Below, piece by piece: positions 7,671-12,920 of a DNA stretch of 15,781 bases (within the stretch, counting starts at the first letter, position 1; each line of letters starts with the position of its first letter). The stretch lies in NCBI RefSeq assembly GCF_000434895.1, contig NZ_FR892752.1, forward strand, positions 1 to 15,781, read 5' to 3'. The position numbers were made by a program, and so were the translations under genes. The stretch is from Phascolarctobacterium succinatutens CAG:287. GTDB lineage: Bacteria; Bacillota; Negativicutes; Acidaminococcales; Acidaminococcaceae. The notes under the pieces are model-generated. The model saw only the letters and a program-made list of their open reading frames with translations, had not been told where the DNA came from and did not search any database.

Positions 7671-7748
7671 ATGCGGGTGTACGAAGCCTTAAGTCTTATG
7701 ATTGCTTTCGGCATTCTTGTTGCGACCATTATCTTGGCTTGTAAGTAA
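7671..7748 (+). CDS. Putative holin-like type I toxin
   Basis: A 25-aa peptide with the conserved start of the holin-like toxin family of Bacillota (M-x-VYEALSLMIAFG), then one hydrophobic helix and a short polar CK end. Such peptides insert in the membrane and are kept off by an antisense RNA. GGGAGGTGGGAG gives a strong ribosome site that can be folded into a hairpin (7645-7669). The promoter is at 7614-7622. A near-consensus minus-strand promoter (7856-7884) could make antisense RNA through the 3' end and the gene. Downstream, two GACCG direct repeats in an A-rich then T-rich stretch (7762-7799) resemble the tail often seen after these genes. Activity is inferred from the family. Confidence 0.8.
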   Translation: MRVYEALSLMIAFGILVATIILACK

Positions 7749-7834
7749 CATTACAGAAAAGAAAAAGACCGACATATGACCGCCAGCCTTTTCTTCAATA
7801 AAACAATTTTTATGGGAAGAGCTGACGGAACCAC

Positions 7835-7845
7835 TCGTCAGACCA
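7835..7845 (+). promoter_or_regulatory. 3' partner of 5'/3' complementarity in mini-toxin RNA
   Basis: TCGTCAGACCA (7835-7845) is the exact reverse complement of 7628-7638, which is the predicted 5' end of the toxin RNA. Such long-distance end pairing keeps several type I toxin mRNAs untranslatable. The same bases can also form a local hairpin, CTGACG (7822-7827) with CGTCAG (7836-7841). Confidence 0.45.
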
Positions 7846-7863
7846 ACCTACATATATTATAAC
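7835..7863 (+). promoter_or_regulatory. Possible promoter of the YhcH gene
   Basis: TCGTCA (7835-7840), 17 bases, TATAAC (7858-7863). It is weak and overlaps the better minus-strand promoter, so the two could interfere. Confidence 0.35.
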
Positions 7864-7884
7864 AATCAACAATGCTTTCGTCAA
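7856..7884 (-). promoter_or_regulatory. Minus-strand promoter toward mini-toxin and ABC-F
   Basis: Read on the minus strand: TTGACG (7884-7879), 17 bases, TATAAT (7861-7856), eleven of twelve consensus bases. Transcription would start near 7849 and run leftward antisense to the mini-toxin gene and possibly on into the ABC-F gene. Confidence 0.65.
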
Positions 7885-7905
7885 CGATAGAGGAGGAAAA
7901 TAATT

Positions 7906-8370
7906 ATGCTGCAAGGAAATAAAAAAGATATTGAAAAGCTGCTGCCGTATGTAAGCGAGCGTTTGCAAAAAGCACTGGCTTACGTTGCTGCGACTGATTT
8001 CAGCAAGGTAGAAAACGGTGAATATGAAATTGACGGACGTAATGTTTTCGCCCGCGTCAATACATATGATACCGAGCCTAAGGCTGAACGCCGTCCGGAA
8101 AAGCATAACGATTATATTGATGTACAGTTTGTTGCTCGCGGTGAGGAAACAATTTGGTATACACCGCTGACAGCTGATTGTGTAGAAACAGAAAATAAAG
8201 CAGAAAAAGAGGACGTAATTTTTTACGCTGACCCGCAGGAGAAAAACTGCACAGTATTAAATTCCGGTGATTTTGCAATTTTTTTCCCGTGGGAATTACA
8301 CAGACCTAATTGTTCTGTAGAAAAAATCGCCAGCAACGTACAAAAAATCGTAGTTAAAGTAAAAGCCTAA
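7906..8370 (+). CDS. YhcH/YjgK/YiaL family protein
   Basis: A 154-aa cupin-like protein of the family that includes YhcH and EbgC. Members bind a metal and are thought to act on sugar intermediates such as sialic-acid-derived compounds; the precise reaction is not settled for most. Family hallmarks are ERRPEKHNDYIDVQFVARG in the middle (E and H being likely metal ligands) and the late GDFAIFFPWELHRPN with another conserved histidine. AGGAGG (7891-7896) lies 9 bases before the ATG. No sugar-utilisation genes are next to it, so its substrate cannot be guessed from context. No convincing terminator follows. Confidence 0.88.
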   Translation: MLQGNKKDIEKLLPYVSERLQKALAYVAATDFSKVENGEYEIDGRNVFARVNTYDTEPKAERRPEKHNDYIDVQFVARGEETIWYTPLTADCVETENKAEKEDVIFYADPQEKNCTVLNSGDFAIFFPWELHRPNCSVEKIASNVQKIVVKVKA

Positions 8371-8469
8371 AACACGCATGGTTGAGCGGTTTTTGTTGCT
8401 TAAACAAATCGGCTTGACGACTTTGGAAAACTTTTTCTGAAAAAGTCATAAAAAAGTTCAAAAAAAGTG

Positions 8470-8498
8470 TTGACAAATGCGTGTGGACTTAGTATAAT
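8470..8498 (+). promoter_or_regulatory. Consensus promoter of tRNA-Asn
   Basis: TTGACA (8470-8475), 17-base spacer, TATAAT (8493-8498): a perfect sigma-A consensus, as expected for a stable RNA gene. The tRNA begins 41 bases after the -10. Confidence 0.92.
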
Positions 8499-8539
8499 AA
8501 CACTCGTGATGTTGAGCAACACAAAACATTACAAAATAT

Positions 8540-8615
8540 TCCCCGATAGTTCAGCCGGTAGAACACCTGACTGTTAATCAGGGCGTCGTAGGTTCGAGTC
8601 CTACTCGGGGAGCCA
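8540..8615 (+). tRNA. tRNA-Asn (anticodon GTT)
   Basis: Acceptor TCCCCGA (8540-8546) pairs with TCGGGGA (8605-8611). The anticodon arm CCTGACTGTTAATCAGG reads GTT, the T arm contains GGTTCGAGTCC, and the 3' end is GCCA, so CCA is encoded. The length of 76 is standard. It is a single-gene unit with a consensus promoter and its own terminator. Confidence 0.97.
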
Positions 8616-8622
8616 AGAAGTT

Positions 8623-8663
8623 AAAGCTTCGAACTTTTAGGAGTTCGGAGCTTTTTGTTTTTC
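8623..8663 (+). terminator. Terminator of tRNA-Asn
   Basis: AAAGCTTCGAAC (8623-8634) pairs with GTTCGGAGCTTT (8643-8654) with one G-U pair, followed by a T-rich tail. Confidence 0.88.
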
Positions 8664-8677
8664 CTGAAATTGATTTA

Positions 8678-8686
8678 TGATATAAT
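8678..8686 (+). promoter_or_regulatory. Extended -10 promoter of the Fic gene
   Basis: TGATATAAT (8678-8686) is an extended -10 with a perfect TATAAT; no clear -35. Confidence 0.6.
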
Positions 8687-8721
8687 AAGTACATCACTAT
8701 TACCAACGAGGTATCTATACT

Positions 8722-9327
8722 ATGACTTTGGAAAATAAATTAGGCATCACCAGCTCCGCCGAGCTGGCAACTCAGGAAGAGCGCTTAAGCAAAAAGCGTG
8801 CGTTAGAGCTTTTTGAAAGCGGTATGCTGGACAAGCTGGAGCCAGGCACATTCAAAACGCTGCAGGTGATTCATAAGCAACTTTTTATGGATATTTACGA
8901 TTTTGCAGGCAAGGTCCGTTCCGTAAACATCGCCAAAGGCGGCTTTCGCTTTGTTCCGGCCATGTATCTGCTCGATGCGTTGAAGCAGATTGAGCGCATG
9001 CCGCAAAGCACTTTCGACGAAATCATCGAAAAATATGTTGAAATGAATGTCGCTCACCCCTTTCGTGAGGGAAACGGCCGCAGTACGCGCATCTGGCTTG
9101 ATCTTATTTTGAAGAAAGAGCTGCAGCTGGTTATTGATTGGAGCAAGGTTAATAAGGAAGATTATTTGTCCGCTATGGAGCGCAGCCCGATTAAGGACCT
9201 GGAAATCAAGTTTCTCTTAAAGAACGCCCTGACCGAGCATATTGATGACCGCGAGGTTTATATGAAGGGTATTGATGCAAGCTATATGTACGAAGGCTAC
9301 GAAGAATTCAAGACGAAAGATTTATAA
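8722..9327 (+). CDS. Class III Fic-domain AMP transferase
   Basis: Fic enzymes usually transfer AMP from ATP to a target protein hydroxyl. The 201-aa protein has the full catalytic motif HPFREGNGRSTR (112-123): H112 as base, E116 for metal, N118/R120/R123 for nucleotide binding. The flap region before it reads AKGGFRF. Near the C-terminus SYMYEG (S187 to G192) matches the inhibitory S/T-x3-E-G/N motif in the C-terminal position that defines self-inhibited class III Fic proteins such as that of Neisseria meningitidis, which it resembles over most of its length (recall, not alignment). No antitoxin gene lies beside it, as expected for this class. A GAGG site lies 10 bases before the ATG. It has its own promoter and terminator. 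Confidence 0.9.
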   Translation: MTLENKLGITSSAELATQEERLSKKRALELFESGMLDKLEPGTFKTLQVIHKQLFMDIYDFAGKVRSVNIAKGGFRFVPAMYLLDALKQIERMPQSTFDEIIEKYVEMNVAHPFREGNGRSTRIWLDLILKKELQLVIDWSKVNKEDYLSAMERSPIKDLEIKFLLKNALTEHIDDREVYMKGIDASYMYEGYEEFKTKDL

Positions 9328-9347
9328 GCTTCTGCCTGCCGGTTTGT

Positions 9348-9378
9348 CTCAGTTGCAGCAATGCAGCTGAGGTTTTTT
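9348..9378 (+). terminator. Terminator of the Fic gene
   Basis: CTCAGTTGCA (9348-9357) pairs with TGCAGCTGAG (9362-9371) with one G-U pair around a GCAA loop, followed by TTTTTTGTT. Confidence 0.88.
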
Positions 9379-9411
9379 GTTATTCTTTTAGCAATCCTTC
9401 ATCAATCTTCC

Positions 9412-9440
9412 TTGCATACTAAAAATTTAATTGATATAAT
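9412..9440 (+). promoter_or_regulatory. Promoter of the NhaC-family gene
   Basis: TTGCAT (9412-9417), 17-base spacer, TATAAT (9435-9440) with extended TG at 9432-9433. Confidence 0.8.
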
Positions 9441-9478
9441 AGAAAAAGCTGAAAATTATATAAAAGGAGATTCTGTTT

Positions 9479-10762
9479 ATGACCAACAACCATTCCAAGG
9501 GGCGTGCCATCGCTCTGCTGCCTATCGCAGTCTTTCTGCTGTTCTTTATAGGCTCAGGCCTGATTACCGAGAATTTTTACAGCATGCCTGCGATTGTAGG
9601 CTTTTTAATTGCTTTAATCATAGCCTTCCTGCAAAACAAAAAGCTCAGCTTTGTACAGAAGCTGCGTCTTGCTTCTACCGGCGTAGGTGACGAAAACATT
9701 CTCACCATGTGCCTCATCTTCCTCGCCGCAGGTGCCTTTTCCGGCGCTGTCCGCGCTGCAGGCGGTGTAGAAAGCACTGTTAACCTCGGCCTTTCCATTC
9801 TGCCGGGCAACATGGCGGTTGCAGGCCTTTTCGCTATCGGCTGCTTTATTTCCATTTCTATGGGTACTTCCGTAGGCACTATTACCGCACTTGCTCCGAT
9901 TGCTGCAGGCATCAGCGACAAAACCGGCTTCCCGATGGCTATCTGCGCCGGTGCCGTAGTCTGCGGTGCTATGTTCGGTGACAACCTTTCTATTATTTCC
10001 GATACCACCATTGCTGCTGTCAAAACTCAGGGCTGTGATATGCGCGACAAGTTCCGTGAAAACTTTAAAATCATCCTGCCGGCAGCAATCATCACTCTTG
10101 GTCTGTTCTACTTCTTGGGCAACACCAACGAATATCAGGTCAACGGTAACCTCGACTACAGTCTGATTAAGGTTCTTCCCTATCTGTTCGTATTAATCGG
10201 TGCCGTAAGCGGTGTCAACGTTTTCGTGATTCTTATTATCGGTACTGTGCTCAGTATGCTGGTAGGCCTCGGAACAGGCATGTTTACTGCTACCAAAATG
10301 TTTACCCACGTTGGCAACGGCATTATGTCTATGTATGACATCACCGTTATTTCTATCATCGTGGCCTGCATCATTACCCTGATTAAGGAATACGGCGGTA
10401 TTGATTTCGTACTGAACTTCATCAAGAGCCGCATCAGCAGCACCAAAGGCGGTGAGCTGGGTATTGCAGCTCTCGCTCTGCTTGTTGATATCTGCACTGC
10501 GAACAACACTGTGGCGATTGTTATGGCAGGCCCTATTGCCAAGGATATCAGCGAAGAGTTCGGCGTAACACCTCGCCGCAGTGCCTCTCTGCTGGATATG
10601 TTCAGCTCCATGGGTCAGGGACTTATCCCCTACGGCGCACAGCTTCTGGCTGCGGCAAGCCTCACTGGACTTAACCCCTTCGCCATCATCCCCTACTGCT
10701 TCTACCCGCTGCTGATGGGTATCAGCGGACTGATCTTCATCTTCATCAAGAATAAAGACTAA
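9479..10762 (+). CDS. NhaC-family Na+/H+ antiporter
   Basis: A 427-aa polytopic inner-membrane protein, hydrophobic throughout, with about ten or more likely membrane segments. It matches the NhaC-type antiporters: SMGTSVGTITALAPIA (127-142) and CGAMFGDNLSIISDTTIAA (162-180), the second carrying the acidic residues of the ion path (D168, D175). Members exchange Na+ or organic substrates for protons or Na+; the exact substrate is uncertain. AAAGGAG (9463-9469) supports the ATG. It is a single-gene unit with a strong promoter and a long terminator, and is convergent with the dehydrogenase/IS block. Confidence 0.88.
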   Translation: MTNNHSKGRAIALLPIAVFLLFFIGSGLITENFYSMPAIVGFLIALIIAFLQNKKLSFVQKLRLASTGVGDENILTMCLIFLAAGAFSGAVRAAGGVESTVNLGLSILPGNMAVAGLFAIGCFISISMGTSVGTITALAPIAAGISDKTGFPMAICAGAVVCGAMFGDNLSIISDTTIAAVKTQGCDMRDKFRENFKIILPAAIITLGLFYFLGNTNEYQVNGNLDYSLIKVLPYLFVLIGAVSGVNVFVILIIGTVLSMLVGLGTGMFTATKMFTHVGNGIMSMYDITVISIIVACIITLIKEYGGIDFVLNFIKSRISSTKGGELGIAALALLVDICTANNTVAIVMAGPIAKDISEEFGVTPRRSASLLDMFSSMGQGLIPYGAQLLAAASLTGLNPFAIIPYCFYPLLMGISGLIFIFIKNKD

Positions 10763-10767
10763 AAACA

Positions 10768-10824
10768 AGCCGTACGGCTATAAATTTACTGTAATAGTAA
10801 AAAAAAAGCCGTACGGCTTTTTTC
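10768..10824 (+). terminator. Long nested terminator with twin 12-bp palindromes
   Basis: AGCCGTACGGCT occurs at 10768-10779 and again at 10807-10818, and each copy is its own reverse complement. The copies can pair with each other, with inner TTTACT/AGTAAA closing a second stem, or each can fold alone. The second copy is flanked by A and T runs and ends in TTTTTT. Confidence 0.85.
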
Positions 10825-10854
10825 ATGCTTTAATAACAACATAATGCCAACGTA

Positions 10855-10884
10855 AAAAGCCTGAGCAAACGCCCAGGCTTTTGT
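10855..10884. terminator. Terminator orphaned from the dehydrogenase gene
   Basis: AAAAGCCTG (10855-10863) pairs with CAGGCTTTT (10874-10882), with A/T runs on both sides so it works either way. Removing the IS would place it about 30 bases beyond the dehydrogenase stop codon on the minus strand, so it was probably that gene's terminator. It now backs up the NhaC terminator on the plus strand. Confidence 0.8.
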
Positions 10885-10891
10885 TATAGCT

Positions 10892-10899
10892 TATTATTT
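10892..10899. repeat. Left target-site duplication of the IS
   Basis: TATTATTT directly abuts the left IS end and is identical to 12913-12920. Eight bases is the usual ISL3-family duplication length. Confidence 0.9.
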
Positions 10900-10925
10900 G
10901 GTTCTATGTCAAGTTTTGGGGTTTT
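10900..10925 (+). repeat. Left terminal inverted repeat of the IS
   Basis: Begins GGTTCTATGTCAAG and includes TTGGGGT; matches the right end at 21 of 26 positions. Confidence 0.9.
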
Positions 10926-10961
10926 TAATAATTTAATACCCTAAAATTTGTAAAATTACTC

Positions 10962-10990
10962 TTTACAACTTAAATAGTCTCTGATATAGT
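10962..10990 (+). promoter_or_regulatory. Plus-strand promoter inside the IS
   Basis: TTTACA (10962-10967), 17-base spacer, TATAGT (10985-10990) with extended TG at 10982-10983. It faces right into the passenger region, opposite to the transposase. Confidence 0.7.
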
Positions 10991-11017
10991 TGGTATGATA
11001 GCCAAGTATATATCAGA
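10979..11017 (+). promoter_or_regulatory. Dyad over the -10 and start of the IS passenger promoter
   Basis: TCTGATATA (10979-10987) and TATATCAGA (11009-11017) are exact complements, with TTGG/CCAA as an inner extension. The dyad spans the -10 and the likely start site, so it could be an operator; it cannot be a full RNA hairpin because its left arm is not transcribed from this promoter. Confidence 0.5.
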
Positions 11018-11051
11018 GGCTATAGTTATTTTTGTAAGGAGTAAGTAAGTT

Positions 11052-11383
11052 ATGGAATGCATGTATTCGTATATAAATTTGAGTATTCCAACCAGAAATT
11101 TCAACGAAAATATTTTACTTATCAAAGTAGATAAAAAACATTTAATAATCCTTCAAAGCTCTGCTCTTTGAGCGATGATATAAATGAAAAACATCCGGAG
11201 ATTGACGGTGTAAATATATTTATAGTATTTGCCGTAAATGACAGCTTACAGCCATATGGATATGCAGGTTATCCTGAAGCTGCCGAAAGAATGCACAATA
11301 AAAAAATTTCTCACGAAAGATTCGATTGGTCAACTAAGTTTCCTGATACTACAAATGAGCCTATTAAATCTCTTTCCCTGTAA
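11052..11383 (+). pseudogene. IS passenger gene, split in two frames
   Basis: AAGGAG (11036-11041) precedes an ATG at 11052 opening a 39-codon frame (start MECMYSYINLSIPTR) that stops at 11171. The -1 frame is open from 11135 to 11383 and encodes a coherent-looking acidic/aromatic stretch (HPEIDGVNIFIVFAVND, GYAGYPEAAERMHNK). Two readings are possible: one ancestral gene of about 110 codons broken by loss of a base near the A6 run at 11133-11138, or two short genes with re-initiation at TTG 11168, which overlaps the stop as TTGA. I recognise no family. It ends convergent with the Cys-rich gene, overlapping it by 20 bases. Confidence 0.45.
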
Positions 11384-11567
11384 AATATGCTGCATGACTT
11401 AATTTTTCTATGTGATCTTCACAAGAAAAATGGATATTACCAAATTCATCTTTAGTAATTTGCACAGCCGGTTTTGTACAACGACATAATCTATGAATAT
11501 TATTATCCGGATATAGATAATTACATCTTATAAGACGGCCTTCTTGATCTTTTAATGGTTCTGACAT
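11364..11567 (-). CDS. Small Cys-rich passenger protein of the IS
   Basis: The 67-aa protein starts with the ATG that directly follows the transposase stop codon (TAAATG), so its translation depends on the transposase message. It contains C15, then CRC (C28, C30), and SCEDH (C49, H52), a pattern that could bind one zinc ion (CRCTKPAV...FSCEDH). Such C-x-C...C-x2-H knuckles are common in small DNA- or RNA-associated proteins. It could be a transposition accessory factor or regulator. No named family recognised; coding status rests on the tight coupling and the Cys/His spacing. Confidence 0.6.
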   Translation of the reverse strand: MSEPLKDQEGRLIRCNYLYPDNNIHRLCRCTKPAVQITKDEFGNIHFSCEDHIEKLSHAAYFTGKEI

Positions 11568-12752
11568 TTATATTAAACTTAATATCCTGTTCCTTGATCT
11601 TCTAAAGTTCTGAAACCCAAAACTGATACGTTTCAGAACTTTTATTTTGTTATTACTACCTTCGATAAAACCATTGGAAATATTTTCGCCGACAATATTG
11701 GCTATTTCCGTACTCCAATTGGTAAAAGTAGTAATACAATGCTGAAATTCGGGAACAGATAACTGATTAGCTAACAGGAGCCAGTCTCGCAGCTCTCTTT
11801 TAGCTTCAGTTCGAGTTTCCTTTCTAAAAATTTCATAGAATTTTTCTTTCAGCAGCCAGGCTTTTTCAAGCTCCGGTGAAGAATTTAGCATTCTATTTAA
11901 TTCTATTTTATCCTCGTCTGTCAATTTATATTCAGGCTTAAGAAGCAAGTATCGGCTTCTCTTGAACCATTTTCTCTTAACATCATGGAATGCTTTCTGG
12001 ATGCGTTTTCTGGTGTTCTCAAGACTGTTTATAACTACTCTGATGACATGAAATTTGTCCGCTATTATTTTGGCTTCTGGGAAGATTTTCTTGGCTACGG
12101 AACGGAATAATGTGCTTAAATCCATAGTTATCTTTTTTACTTTAGCTCGTTTTTCATATGGATATTCTAAGAAATGTTTACACAGATCTTCTGAATCTCT
12201 GTTAGGCAGTATATCTATTATTTTATGTTTTACTGGGTCGGAAAGATTGCATTGAAATTTTTCGCCGCCGGCATTACCTTTAAATTCGTCTATTGCTATC
12301 CAGCTTGGCAATTCTGCTTTGGGATAATTGATATTGTCGAACCATCTGATAATGCTTGTTACAGATGTTCCAAACCTTCTGGCTATAGCAGAAAAGCTTT
12401 GTAGATTGAAGGTTTCTTTGATGGCTTCAAAATAAAACCTTTGAGGAAAATGACAGTATCTTTTGATATACGGATTGTTTTCTGTAAAAGTAGAGTTACA
12501 GTTTTTACAGATATGGCGGCGTTTGCTGATAGTAACTTTTAACGGCTTTCCAGCTAGAGATAAATCTTTGACTTTCTGTAACCTGTAATCTTTGATATAA
12601 GTAGTTATATAACCGCAATGAGGGCAATGATGTTCTTTTACCGGCATTTCGATAAAAGCCTCGTAGCTATTATTGTCTTCACTTTCTCTAAAATATTTTA
12701 CAGTTACCCCTTTAAAAATCGGTAAATCTTGTGTATAATTGTCTTGAAGCAT
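11568..12752 (-). CDS. ISL3-family DDE transposase
   Basis: A 394-aa full-length transposase. The N-terminal zinc ribbon uses CPHC (C43, C46) and CKNC (C82, C85); a helix-turn-helix follows (SFSAIARRFGTSVTSIIRW, 119-137). The DDE core shows IDEFKG (D155), MDLS (D211), ADKFHV (D232) and GFIEGSNNKIKVLKR with E364, then the terminal SFGFQNFRRSRNRIL typical of ISL3 enzymes. It cuts and pastes the element by acting on the GGTTCTAT ends. AGGAG lies 13 bases before the ATG, a long spacing that may keep expression low. No frameshift or stop is seen. Confidence 0.95.
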   Translation of the reverse strand: MLQDNYTQDLPIFKGVTVKYFRESEDNNSYEAFIEMPVKEHHCPHCGYITTYIKDYRLQKVKDLSLAGKPLKVTISKRRHICKNCNSTFTENNPYIKRYCHFPQRFYFEAIKETFNLQSFSAIARRFGTSVTSIIRWFDNINYPKAELPSWIAIDEFKGNAGGEKFQCNLSDPVKHKIIDILPNRDSEDLCKHFLEYPYEKRAKVKKITMDLSTLFRSVAKKIFPEAKIIADKFHVIRVVINSLENTRKRIQKAFHDVKRKWFKRSRYLLLKPEYKLTDEDKIELNRMLNSSPELEKAWLLKEKFYEIFRKETRTEAKRELRDWLLLANQLSVPEFQHCITTFTNWSTEIANIVGENISNGFIEGSNNKIKVLKRISFGFQNFRRSRNRILSLI

Positions 12753-12817
12753 AAGCTGACTGGTTCTCCTTTGTAGTTGTGATTATTTTAGCCAATGATT
12801 ATTTTACTACATTTTCA

Positions 12818-12860
12818 GCACTTATGCTTTATTTTTTTGCCTTTAATAAAAAATAAGTGC
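12818..12860. repeat. Extended dyad upstream of the transposase gene
   Basis: GCACTTAT (12818-12825) and ATAAGTGC (12853-12860) are complements, with inner TTTATT/AATAAA. It lies between the right IS end and the transposase start. A structure here could shield the transposase gene from outside transcription, which now arrives from the dehydrogenase gene. Confidence 0.5.
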
Positions 12861-12886
12861 CGGTGGTCTCAATCTTATTTTAGCCC

Positions 12887-12912
12887 AAGACCCCAACACT
12901 TATTATAGAACC
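12887..12912 (-). repeat. Right terminal inverted repeat of the IS
   Basis: On the minus strand it begins GGTTCTATAATAAG and includes TTGGGGT, matching the left end at 21 of 26 positions. Confidence 0.9.
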
Positions 12913-12920
12913 TATTATTT
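12913..12920. repeat. Right target-site duplication of the IS
   Basis: TATTATTT, identical to 10892-10899. It contains the TAA stop codon of the dehydrogenase gene (12915-12917, minus strand). Confidence 0.9.

Larger units (their letters stand above)
10900..12912 (-). mobile_element. Complete ISL3-family insertion sequence, 2013 bp
   Basis: The element is bounded by imperfect terminal inverted repeats starting GGTTCTAT (10900-10925 and 12887-12912, 21 of 26 matching) and by perfect 8-bp target duplications TATTATTT. It encodes an intact ISL3-type DDE transposase on the minus strand, a small Cys-rich passenger gene directly behind it, and about 500 bases at the left end with a plus-strand promoter and a short or broken reading frame. 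Intact ends and duplications indicate a recent, probably still mobile insertion. It sits on the stop codon of the dehydrogenase gene. It is more AT-rich than the flanking chromosome. Confidence 0.95.

Noticed and set aside
8419..8447. Hairpins after the YhcH gene (ACTTTTT/AAAAAGT and GACTTT/AAAGTC)
   Set aside because: They are pure A/T-rich pairings without a following T run on the plus strand, so not a convincing terminator.
9577..10768. Long minus-strand frames opposite the NhaC gene
   Set aside because: They mirror the hydrophobic codon pattern of the antiporter; composition and lack of start signals show they are not genes.
11133..11139. Programmed -1 frameshift at A6C in the IS passenger
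   Set aside because: The reading frame places the run as AAA AAA C, not A AAA AAC, so tandem slippage would need a mismatch in the P site.
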